Part shown: positions 31,273 through 39,561 of the stretch, piece by piece
Layout of the letters: each line of letters starts with the position of its first letter
Numbering within the stretch: the stretch's first letter is position 1
Assembly (NCBI GenBank): GCA_019116345.1
Contig: DXBV01000118.1
Location: 49,610 to 113,609, forward strand
From: Candidatus Allofournierella merdipullorum
Lineage (GTDB): Bacteria > Bacillota > Clostridia > Oscillospirales > Ruminococcaceae
Length of the DNA: 64,000 bases
Direction: 5' to 3'
The notes under the pieces: generated by a model
What the model was told of the DNA's origin: nothing
The model's database searches: none
Seen by the model: only the letters and a program-made list of their open reading frames with translations
Made by a program: the position numbers and the translations under genes

Positions 31273-33310
31273 GATAGAGCACCTCCTTCCCGAAAGCGGA
31301 CAGGGTATCCAGCACGGTGTCCCAGAACATGCCGATGATGGACCCCACGAAAATCATCACGATCATCAAAAAGAGCGCCAGCAGCACGTTCATCGCCACC
31401 TGGCCGGGTTCGTAGTTGTGGATCTCCTTGATGGCCAGCAGCACCAGCACCCCGCTCCAGACGACGCAGAACCCCATGCCGAAGGAGATCAGGAAGGACT
31501 CCGACAGGGTGAGCACATGGCTCAAGAGAGTGAGCACCGGCGCGATGCAGATGAAGGGGATCATGGCATAGCTCATGCCCGCGTACATCTTTTTGAACGT
31601 TCCCTCGCCGTTGTTGATCTCGCTGACCATATAGCTGGCCAGCACGAACAGCCCCACCGGCAGGAAGAACAGCATCATCACATAGAACGGCGATATTTCG
31701 CTCAGTTCCAGCTGGCTGAAGGCAAAGCCCCGCCCGGCATAGTAAAAGGCGAAGGTCGCAAAGGCCAGCAGATACAGCACGGTGCCGCTGAGCACGGTGC
31801 CCCGGGCGCCCACTTTCACCTCGTAAAAGGCGTTGAAGGGATGCTTGAAGAACTTAAAGGCAAAGCGCAGGTTTTCGCCCAGGCCGATCTCGCCGGCCTT
31901 GCGCCCGTCGGTGTAGTAATAGACCGGCGCGGCGGGCCGGGCCTTCCTGCGGCGCAGGCGGCCCAGCAGCAGGCCGCCGCACACCAGCGCCGCCAGCGCC
32001 AGCGCGCCTGCGGCGAACCACTGGTTCACGCCGGCGGTGCGGACCTCCCAGAAGGCGTCGGAATAACCCGCGCTGTCGCCCGCGCGGCGGTAGCTCTCCA
32101 TGGCGCCCTCATAGTCCCGCAGCTGCATCAGGTTGTTGCCCATGTAATAGTTGACCATCTGCACGTCGCCGCTGAGCTTCGCCAGCCGGGTGAGGGTGTC
32201 GCGGCTGTCGGCATAGCTGCCGTCCTCATACTGGTGGATGGCGGTGTGCATCAAAGAAGCGTACTCAGTAGGGATAAAGGTGTGCACCACGCCCCGCTCC
32301 TTATCCAGGACGTAGAGGCAGCAGTCCTCATCCACGGCGATGCCCGCCGCCAGCGTGAACAGGCCCCGCCGCTCGCTGTTGGCGGCCTGACCGCCCCAGG
32401 CAAACAGCAGCGTGCCGTTGTTGTCCAGCTCATAGATCATGCCGCTCTCGCTGACGGTGAAGATCTGGCCGTCCGGCCCGATGCACAGGTCCGCCAGATT
32501 CTCCACCTCGGGCGAGGAGTTCAGGATGTTCACTCCGGCGATGTTGTGCTTTTTCAGCGGCGCTGTGTCGGTCTTCTGGGTCACGGTGTAGCACATGCCC
32601 TTGGAGTCCAGCGCCAGATTGTAGAAGGCCAGCGGGATCTTGTTGAACAGCTGGGCCAGCTGCTCCTCGGTGAAGATGAGGTTCTGGATGGTCTCCAGCA
32701 TGGACATCTGCACGTTGTTGTAGCCGTAATAGCCCAAAAACTCGCCCGACTGGTCCAGCTGGATCACGCCGTCGAAGGAGCCGGTGGACACGATATAAAT
32801 GATGCCAGCGTCGGACACCGCCACCTTGGAGGGCTGGTACTGGGCGTTGGCGCCGAAGGTGCGGGTCTGGGGCCGGTCATACCGGCGCAGCAGCCGGCCG
32901 TCGGCGCTGAGCACCGCCACCGTCTGCAAACCGGAATCGGCCACATAGATCTCGCCCGCGTCGGTCACGAACACGCCGGTGGGATAGGACAGAATGCCCT
33001 CCCCCAGGCTTTGCACATCGCCGCCCGAAAGATCGGTGCTCACGATGCGGCCGGCGCCGCTGTCCGCCACATACAGCCGGTCGCCCTGCACGAAGATGTC
33101 CTCCGGCATGGTGAGCGGCGAATCCAGAAACAGCACATCGCCGGTGAGGTAGGCGTCCTGGGTGGGCACCAGCTGGTCGGAGCCCGCCTGCGTAACGAAG
33201 GTGGAGGTGGTGGCGTTGCCGGAAGAGCCGGTTTCCGCGTGCACCGCCAGCAGGCCGGAAAGCAGGGCCAGCGTCGCCGCGGCTGCCAGCAGTCCTCTGC
33301 GTTTTTTCAT
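31259..33310 (-). CDS. NHL beta-propeller, TPR and Yip1 domain membrane protein
   Basis: A 683-residue membrane protein. A signal peptide (~1-26) leads into an extracellular propeller (~55-385) built from repeats such as MPEDIFVQGDRLYVADSGAGRIVSTD and YPTGVFVTDAGEIYVADSG. A TPR-like helical pair follows (~395-440, YYMGNNLMQLRDYEGAMESYRRAGD), then a membrane segment (~455-475), a short cytosolic stretch and a five-helix Yip1-type domain (~500-680). Translation is coupled: it overlaps the DUF5696-like gene by 14 bases. The layout suggests a surface sensor or organiser for the importers, which is inference only. Confidence 0.8.
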   Translation of the reverse strand: MKKRRGLLAAAATLALLSGLLAVHAETGSSGNATTSTFVTQAGSDQLVPTQDAYLTGDVLFLDSPLTMPEDIFVQGDRLYVADSGAGRIVSTDLSGGDVQSLGEGILSYPTGVFVTDAGEIYVADSGLQTVAVLSADGRLLRRYDRPQTRTFGANAQYQPSKVAVSDAGIIYIVSTGSFDGVIQLDQSGEFLGYYGYNNVQMSMLETIQNLIFTEEQLAQLFNKIPLAFYNLALDSKGMCYTVTQKTDTAPLKKHNIAGVNILNSSPEVENLADLCIGPDGQIFTVSESGMIYELDNNGTLLFAWGGQAANSERRGLFTLAAGIAVDEDCCLYVLDKERGVVHTFIPTEYASLMHTAIHQYEDGSYADSRDTLTRLAKLSGDVQMVNYYMGNNLMQLRDYEGAMESYRRAGDSAGYSDAFWEVRTAGVNQWFAAGALALAALVCGGLLLGRLRRRKARPAAPVYYYTDGRKAGEIGLGENLRFAFKFFKHPFNAFYEVKVGARGTVLSGTVLYLLAFATFAFYYAGRGFAFSQLELSEISPFYVMMLFFLPVGLFVLASYMVSEINNGEGTFKKMYAGMSYAMIPFICIAPVLTLLSHVLTLSESFLISFGMGFCVVWSGVLVLLAIKEIHNYEPGQVAMNVLLALFLMIVMIFVGSIIGMFWDTVLDTLSAFGKEVLYRVTG

Positions 33311-33327
33311 GCTGCGGAGCACCTCCT

Positions 33328-34203
33328 TTACTTGATGCCCGAATGGGCGACCGTATTCATCACCTTCGACTGCATCAGCACGAACAGCACCACATTGGGC
33401 ACGAACATGATCACGGCAGCCGCCGCGGCCATGGCCTGTCCGTCCACCGTGTTGCCCGTGGGGGACGTGACTGCCGACATATAGTAGGCAAAGGTCTTGA
33501 TCTTTTCGCTGTCGATGAACATCTGCGAGGCCTCCACCGAGCTCCACGCGGACTGGAAGGCCAGAATGGCCACCGTTGCCAGCGCCGGCTTGATGATGGG
33601 GATCACGATGCGGAACAGGATGCCGTAATCGGAGCATCCGTCGATCTGGGCGGCCTCCAGCAGAGAGTTGGGCAGCTGGTCGATGAACTGCTGCACCAGG
33701 AACAGGCCCACCGGCATGGCCAGCAGCGGCAGGATCTGAGACCAGAAGCTGTTCATCAGCCCCAGCTGCTTGATGATCAGGAAGCGGGGCACCGCCACCG
33801 CCACCGGCACGAACATCAGCGCCGCCTGGTTCAGGCGCTGGATGGTGCGCTTGCCGCGGAAGTTCTTTTTGGAAAGGACGTAGCCCGCCGCCGCGCACAT
33901 CAAAAGCGCGCCCACCACAACGCACACCGTTGACACCAGGCTGTTGAAGATATACAGCGTTACCGGCCAGTTGGAAGTGTCCGCCATGGCGAACAGGCGC
34001 TTGAAGTTGTCCAGCGTGGGGCGCAGGGTGATGAAGCGCGGCGGATAGGCAAACAGCTCATCCATCGGCTTGAACGCGTGGAACAGCACATAAAGCACCG
34101 GCAGAAGCATGATAACGATCACCGGCAGAAGGATAAGATAGGTCCAGATCTGATCCGCCTTGAATTTTTCCGGCGCGGTTTTGATCACCGAGTGTTTTGC
34201 CAT
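33328..34203 (-). CDS. carbohydrate ABC transporter permease, MalG type (first pair)
   Basis: A 291-residue permease with six hydrophobic segments and the EAA loop LLEAAQIDGCSDYGILFRIVIPIIKP. Unlike many MalG proteins, its second half contains a marked Ala-rich segment (DGQAMAAAAAVIMFVPNVV). It lies 27 bases after the MalF-type partner and 17 bases before the NHL-Yip1 gene. It should import the ligand bound by the 948-residue lipoprotein two genes upstream. Confidence 0.92.
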   Translation of the reverse strand: MAKHSVIKTAPEKFKADQIWTYLILLPVIVIMLLPVLYVLFHAFKPMDELFAYPPRFITLRPTLDNFKRLFAMADTSNWPVTLYIFNSLVSTVCVVVGALLMCAAAGYVLSKKNFRGKRTIQRLNQAALMFVPVAVAVPRFLIIKQLGLMNSFWSQILPLLAMPVGLFLVQQFIDQLPNSLLEAAQIDGCSDYGILFRIVIPIIKPALATVAILAFQSAWSSVEASQMFIDSEKIKTFAYYMSAVTSPTGNTVDGQAMAAAAAVIMFVPNVVLFVLMQSKVMNTVAHSGIK

Positions 34204-34230
34204 AATCCCGTGTCTCCTTTGATTCAGATA

Positions 34231-35133
34231 TCAGTCATCGCTTTCTCCGAACAGCCTGTAGGCCACCCGGGAGGAAAGCCAGACCAGGATCAGCAGCACC
34301 ACCGAAAGCGCGGCGGCATAGCCCATCTCATAGCGCAAAAAGCCGTAGTCGTCCATGTGGTTCACGATCAGCTGACCGGCGTACTGCGGCGTGGGGTTGG
34401 AGCCGGAAAGCGCCACGCCCATGCCCGGCGAGTTGAAGGTGCCCACCAGCGCCATCACCGCGCCGAACAGCATCTGCGGTTTGATGGCCGGAATGGTGAC
34501 GTACCAGATCTCCTGCAGGCGGCTGTGCACGCCGTCGATGGCCGCCGCCTCGTAGAGTTCCGGGTTGACGTTCAGAATGCCCGAGAGCATCGCCAGAAAG
34601 CCCACGCCCATGCTGGACCACAGGCCCACGAAGATCATGATGGGCATGAGATACTGGGGCGAGGTGAGCCAGAGGATGGGTTCTTCGATGACGTTCCACG
34701 CCAGCAGCATCCGGTTGAGATAACCGTTGCTGTCGCCGGAGAAGAGCACGCCCCACACCACCGCCAGCGCCACGTTGCCCAGAATGGACGGCGAGTAGAT
34801 CACGATGGCCAGGACCGTGCGGGGCCATTTGCTCAGCTGGGAGAGCAGCCACGCCAGCATGAAAGACAGCAGGTAGCCGCCGGGGCCCACCGCCAGCGCA
34901 TAGACGATGGTGTTTGGCAGCACATGCTGCATGAAGTCCCGGTCCTGGGTGAAGATGGAGATGTAGTTGTCCAGGCCGATGAACTCCGGGAACTGCACCG
35001 TGTCGAACCGGGTGAACGAAAGGCCCACCGCGCACAAAACGGGCAGCAGGATGAACACCGTGAAGCACGCCAGGAACGGCGCCAGCAGCACCCAGTGGGA
35101 ATATCTGTTCAGCAAATCTTTAATCTTTTTCAT
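34231..35133 (-). CDS. carbohydrate ABC transporter permease, MalF type (first pair)
   Basis: A 300-residue permease with six hydrophobic segments and the EAA loop [27 protein letters not shown]. The start at 35133 lies inside the end of the binding-protein gene, overlapping it by 14 bases, so translation of the two is coupled. The longer open frame to 35175 is not needed. It pairs with the MalG-type protein just downstream. Confidence 0.92.
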   Translation of the reverse strand: MKKIKDLLNRYSHWVLLAPFLACFTVFILLPVLCAVGLSFTRFDTVQFPEFIGLDNYISIFTQDRDFMQHVLPNTIVYALAVGPGGYLLSFMLAWLLSQLSKWPRTVLAIVIYSPSILGNVALAVVWGVLFSGDSNGYLNRMLLAWNVIEEPILWLTSPQYLMPIMIFVGLWSSMGVGFLAMLSGILNVNPELYEAAAIDGVHSRLQEIWYVTIPAIKPQMLFGAVMALVGTFNSPGMGVALSGSNPTPQYAGQLIVNHMDDYGFLRYEMGYAAALSVVLLILVWLSSRVAYRLFGESDD

Positions 35134-37966
35134 CTGACAAGCTCTCCAAAATCTGCTGCGCCGGCACATACTCATAAGCCGTCAGCACGTTTCCCTCCGC
35201 GTCAAGATAGCCGAACTCCGCCAGCTTGCGCCGGAATTCCCGGTCAACGTTGACCGCCGCTTCGTCCAGCGCGATGCGGGCCGGGGTGTTTTCGTCCACC
35301 ACCTTCTGCCACGCGTTGCTCAGCTCACGCTCCACCGCGTACAGGGCCGGATGACGGTTGATCTCCTTCATCTGGCTCCACTGCTCCAGAATGACTTCCC
35401 TGTCCTCTTTGGGGAAATTCAGCTGGGAGAACGCCTCGATGTTGGCGCTGTTCCACAGGTATTCCGGGCCGTAGGTGGTCTGGAGGGTGTTGCCGAAGGC
35501 GGTCTGCACCTCGGCGGACAGCCACCACTGAAGGAATTCCCAGCTCTCCTGCTGCATCTCGGAGCCGGACATGATGGCGCAGGCGGAGGAGGCGCCGGTG
35601 GTTCCGTTGTGGATCACACCGTTCTCGCCCTCCACGCCGGGTGCCGGCGCCACGGCCCACTTGTCGGCGATCTCGGGCGCGGCGTTCTTGATCTTCACAT
35701 AGTCCGAGAAGGAGCCCACGCCCAGCGGGATCTGGCCGTAGCGGAAGTTGTTGTAAAAGCTGGACACCGTGGGCTGCACGCTGTAAAGGCGATAAAGGTC
35801 GGTGAGGGTCTCAAACCCGGCGAGGGAGGCCGCCGAATTGATGCCCGTCCGGGTCGCGTCGCCCTCGGCATAGATACCGCCGCCCGCCTGCATCAGGAAA
35901 GGCGCGGTGCTGTAAAGAGGCTTGGTGCCGGTGTAGCCGGACAGCTGCAGGTAGAAGTTCATCGAGTTGCGCTGCAGCACCGGCATCAGATCGCGCACGT
36001 CCTCCCAGGTGCGGGGCGGTTCCAGGCCCAGCTGCTCCAGGATGTCGGTGCGGTAGAACAGGACGTAGAAGTCCTGGGTCTCGGTCAGTCCGAACACCTG
36101 GTCGCCCAGGATGTAGGGGGTGATGGATTCCGGGTTATACTCCTCCATCAGTTCCGCGAAACCTTCGAACTGGGTCAGATCGCACACCGCGCCACGCAGG
36201 CCCAGGTCAAAGGGCGTGTTGGTGGCAAGGCCCATCACCACGTCCGGGGCCATATCGGTGGCGTTGGACAGCACGATGCGCTGCTCGCTGGGCATCAGGG
36301 AAAAGCGCACCTTGATGCCGGTTTTGGGGGTGAAGTCGGTGTCGGCCATGGTCTGCAGCACTTCCATGTACTGCACCGGCCGGTTCACCCAGACCTCCAG
36401 CGTCTTTTCCTCCGAACCGGCGTCGTCCTTCAGCATCAGCGCGTAGAAAAAGCGCTTCACATCGTCGGCCAGTTCTGTGAAAAAGCCCGCGTTCTCCTTC
36501 TGGTCAAAGGGCTCGCTCTGCAGATAGATCGCGTCGATGGTCAGGCTCTGGCCGTTGAGTTTGTCGATCTGGTCGGCCAGAAGCTGGGTGGCGGAGCCGG
36601 AGCCCTCGCTGAGCAGCGACAGCTTGCCGGGGATCTTCTCCGGCCGCTCCAGGATCTTTTCCAGATTGCCCGCCGCCTGCTTGACGCCGAGGGCCGCCGC
36701 GGGCTGGGCGTCCTGCATCTCGCCCAGCAGGGCGTAGATGTCCCACAGCTCCTCCTCGCAGGCCGCCAGCTGGTCCAGAACGCCCGGCAGATAGCTTTCC
36801 ACGTCCCAGGTGCGGTTGGAGTCCGCCTGGGTGCCCGCCAGCTTTTTCATCTCCAGCCCGATGGCGGAGAGCTGTTCCATCACAGCGTCGATGCGGTCCA
36901 CCGCCTCCTGCAGAGGAGTGCCGTCCGCTTCAAGGAGCAGGGTGTGCTCCCCCGCTTCCAGCCAGATGCCCGCCGGCTCGCCGTCGGCGGTGAGCACCGC
37001 GTTCGCGTATTCCACACCGGTATAGGGGAACGGCATGCTCTCCATCTCGGCGAAGAGGCTCCTGCCGTCGATGCGGATGTTCTGATAGACCGGCAGCCCT
37101 TCCTTGCTGTTCTGCCGGTAGTGGAAGGCCAGATCGTAGTATCCGGCGTTTTCCACCGTAAAGGAATACTGCACCTTCTGGCCGGCGGTGGAATAGGCCC
37201 CGCCGTCCAGCACGTTCAGCAGCAGGCAGGTGTAGTCATAGGGCGAAAGAGAGGCGCTGCGCTCCGCACCCGCGCGGATGGACGAGTCGGACTTCACGCT
37301 GTAGTTTTCGCCCTCGATCACGATGCGGTCCGCGCCGTCGGGGCCTTCGCCCTGGGCCTGGCGGTACTCGGCGTAGCCGGGGGTGGGTTCTGCCCGCACC
37401 AGCTCCACGCCGTACACCCGCAGGCCGACGTCCTCGCTGGAGAGGGTGAGCTGCGCGCTGCCGGCCGGAAGTTCAAACACGAAGGGCGTGCGCGCGATCT
37501 GCGACTGGTCGATCACAAACTCACTCACCGGCTCGTCCACGGTGACCTGGGTGGGCGGCGTCTGGTTGCCGTAGCGGTCGGCGCCGTAGTCTTTGGTCTC
37601 GTCCCGCCAGATGGAGTGGAGCTGGGTCATGCACTTCTGCCCCGCCAGCTGCACGCTGAGCACGCTGCGCAGCATCACGTCCTCGTCGGCGGCATAATGC
37701 AGCAGAAGGGTGTATTCGCCCGCCGCAGGCACTTCCAGCACGATCTGCTGTGAGCCGCCCGCCGGGATCTGCCAGAAGCCGCCCTCGGCCGGCTGCGCGG
37801 CAAAGCTCACCGCGTCCGGGTCCGCCACGGACCAATCTCCGTGGTAGAGCGCCGGCTGGGGGTCTCCCTGCGCCTTCGCCTGCTGCACGCTTCGGCCGCA
37901 GCCGCTCATCAGCGCCGCGGCCAGCAGAACGCCCGCCAGCAGCACACTTGCTTTTCGTTTTCTCAT
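35120..37966 (-). CDS. multidomain solute-binding lipoprotein (948 residues)
   Basis: A surface lipoprotein with lipobox LMSGC (C23). Residues ~45-195 and ~215-365 are two jelly-roll, carbohydrate-binding-like modules ([54 protein letters not shown]). Residues ~365-510 are helical. Residues ~530-930 are a family 1 extracellular solute-binding domain ([62 protein letters not shown]). Usual sugar-binding proteins are ~420-450 residues, so the first half is additional. The start at 37966 follows GGAGGTACGGCCG. A terminator lies upstream, so it may have its own promoter. Confidence 0.85.
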   Translation of the reverse strand: MRKRKASVLLAGVLLAAALMSGCGRSVQQAKAQGDPQPALYHGDWSVADPDAVSFAAQPAEGGFWQIPAGGSQQIVLEVPAAGEYTLLLHYAADEDVMLRSVLSVQLAGQKCMTQLHSIWRDETKDYGADRYGNQTPPTQVTVDEPVSEFVIDQSQIARTPFVFELPAGSAQLTLSSEDVGLRVYGVELVRAEPTPGYAEYRQAQGEGPDGADRIVIEGENYSVKSDSSIRAGAERSASLSPYDYTCLLLNVLDGGAYSTAGQKVQYSFTVENAGYYDLAFHYRQNSKEGLPVYQNIRIDGRSLFAEMESMPFPYTGVEYANAVLTADGEPAGIWLEAGEHTLLLEADGTPLQEAVDRIDAVMEQLSAIGLEMKKLAGTQADSNRTWDVESYLPGVLDQLAACEEELWDIYALLGEMQDAQPAAALGVKQAAGNLEKILERPEKIPGKLSLLSEGSGSATQLLADQIDKLNGQSLTIDAIYLQSEPFDQKENAGFFTELADDVKRFFYALMLKDDAGSEEKTLEVWVNRPVQYMEVLQTMADTDFTPKTGIKVRFSLMPSEQRIVLSNATDMAPDVVMGLATNTPFDLGLRGAVCDLTQFEGFAELMEEYNPESITPYILGDQVFGLTETQDFYVLFYRTDILEQLGLEPPRTWEDVRDLMPVLQRNSMNFYLQLSGYTGTKPLYSTAPFLMQAGGGIYAEGDATRTGINSAASLAGFETLTDLYRLYSVQPTVSSFYNNFRYGQIPLGVGSFSDYVKIKNAAPEIADKWAVAPAPGVEGENGVIHNGTTGASSACAIMSGSEMQQESWEFLQWWLSAEVQTAFGNTLQTTYGPEYLWNSANIEAFSQLNFPKEDREVILEQWSQMKEINRHPALYAVERELSNAWQKVVDENTPARIALDEAAVNVDREFRRKLAEFGYLDAEGNVLTAYEYVPAQQILESLSDEKD

Positions 37967-37999
37967 CGGCCGTACCTCCGGCAGCAAAATTCATTCAAA

Positions 38000-38036
38000 A
38001 AGCGGGAGGCCGTCCTGTTTTCAGCGGCCTCCCGGC
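38000..38036 (-). terminator. terminator inside the glycan locus
   Basis: GCGGGAGGCCG (38002-38012) and CGGCCTCCCGG (38024-38034) form a stem with an 11-base loop; the minus-strand tail is CTTTTTG. It separates the upstream surface-protein genes from the importer genes. Confidence 0.75.
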
Positions 38037-38058
38037 TTTGTTCACCCGCAGAGCGGGA

Positions 38059-39534
38059 TCACTGTGCTCTCATTGCCTCAAAATCGCTCTGGACCTGTTT
38101 CATCTGTTCGCTGAACACCGCATAGCTGGCGGCGAAATCGTTGTTGATCTTCGCTTCGGTCTCCGCCGCAACAGAGGCGGGGTCCTCGCCCTTGCGGATG
38201 CGCTCGATGGCCTGGTAGATGCTGTCGTTGACCACCTTCCAGTAATCCGGCAGCACCTTGCTGTAGTCGCCCTTCACGGCGTTATCCATGTGGGCGTACA
38301 TATACTTGACGCCTTCGGGCACATTGGTGCAGTTGGCGAACATCTCCGCCACTTCGGGATGGCTGCTGGCCGGCACGGTGAAGCGGTTGTTGGCGAACAT
38401 GCCGCCGGCGTTCTCCTCCTGCAGGCGCATGCGGGCGAGCAGGCCGTCCTTGCCGTAGGTGAAGAATTTCAGAACTTCAAAGGCGGCCTCCGGGTCCTGC
38501 GCGGTGGACAGCATCATGCCGTAGTCCGCGTGGACGATCTGCTTGCCGCTCTCGGCGGTGACGCCGGGGATGGGATAGAAGTCCCAGTTGATGCCTTCCA
38601 GAGAGGTGGCCAGCCAGGTGTCGTCCCAGGTGCTCTGGTTGGCGATGAGGATCTTGCCGTCCGCCAGGCCGTCGGCGTTGGCGCCGAACTTCTTGGCGTA
38701 GTCGTCCATGCCGCCGTTGGCGGTGACGTTTGGATCGCGCAGGTCGTCCGCCACCAGCTGAGGCACCTTGCGCAGGTCCTCCACATAGCGCTCGGCCTGC
38801 TCAAAGGCGCCGCTGGTCAGGTTGAAGGTGCGGGTGGCAGGGTCGTAGCCCCACTGGCCGCCGGTCTCCTGCAGCTGCATCATCAGATACTGGTCCAGAG
38901 ACTCCAGATGGTTGATGCCGGAGGTGGAGGTGGTGGTGGCCGCTTTGGCCAGCTCCACGAACTCGTCGATGGTCCAGTCATAGCCCGGAACGTCCAGGTT
39001 CAGCTCGTCCAGCAGGTCCAGGTTGACCACAACGCTGGAGAACAGCAGGTAGGAAGGCACGGCGTACACCTGTCCCTCATAGGTGAAGCCGTCCAGGATC
39101 TCCTGATTGATGTACTGGGTCTCGTCGTCGGCCTCCAGGAACTCGTTCAGCGGGTACAGCCAGTTCTGCAGCGCGAAGGCGGACAGGTTGTCCCAGCCCA
39201 GCACCACGTCCGGCATGTTCTGGGCGGTGGACTGGGTGGTCAGGTAGGTGTACAGGTCATCGGAGCTGGAGAACTCCTGCACCTCCACGCGGATGTTGGG
39301 GTAGATGGTCATGAACTCACGCAGCAAGGCGCGGGTCTGCTCCAGAACGTTGTCGCGCACCGCAAAGGTCACGGTGCCGGAGATCTCCGGATGGGTCTCC
39401 ACCGGCTCCCCGCCGCCCTGCGCGCCGGACTGGGCGCCGCTGGTGACGTTCTCGGGCGGAGTGCCGCAGGCACACAGCGCCAGCGCCAGAACCAGCGCAA
39501 GGCAGATGATTTTCAGCAAAAGGCTCTTTTTCAT
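38059..39534 (-). CDS. extracellular sugar-binding lipoprotein (491 residues)
   Basis: A family 1 solute-binding lipoprotein. The signal peptide ends in LALCAC with the lipidated Cys near residue 24. The mature protein starts with a short linker and has typical binding-protein features: GTVTFAVRDNVLEQTRALLREFMTIYPNIRVEV, MPDVVLGWDNLSAFALQNWLYPLNEFLE and VYAVPSYLLFSSVVVNLDLLDELNLDVP. The start at 39534 is chosen over 39558 because AAGGAGG lies between them. No permease gene is adjacent; it probably feeds one of the two permease pairs downstream. Confidence 0.9.
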   Translation of the reverse strand: MKKSLLLKIICLALVLALALCACGTPPENVTSGAQSGAQGGGEPVETHPEISGTVTFAVRDNVLEQTRALLREFMTIYPNIRVEVQEFSSSDDLYTYLTTQSTAQNMPDVVLGWDNLSAFALQNWLYPLNEFLEADDETQYINQEILDGFTYEGQVYAVPSYLLFSSVVVNLDLLDELNLDVPGYDWTIDEFVELAKAATTTSTSGINHLESLDQYLMMQLQETGGQWGYDPATRTFNLTSGAFEQAERYVEDLRKVPQLVADDLRDPNVTANGGMDDYAKKFGANADGLADGKILIANQSTWDDTWLATSLEGINWDFYPIPGVTAESGKQIVHADYGMMLSTAQDPEAAFEVLKFFTYGKDGLLARMRLQEENAGGMFANNRFTVPASSHPEVAEMFANCTNVPEGVKYMYAHMDNAVKGDYSKVLPDYWKVVNDSIYQAIERIRKGEDPASVAAETEAKINNDFAASYAVFSEQMKQVQSDFEAMRAQ

Positions 39535-39561
39535 GGGTCGAAGCTCCTCCTTTTTCATGGA

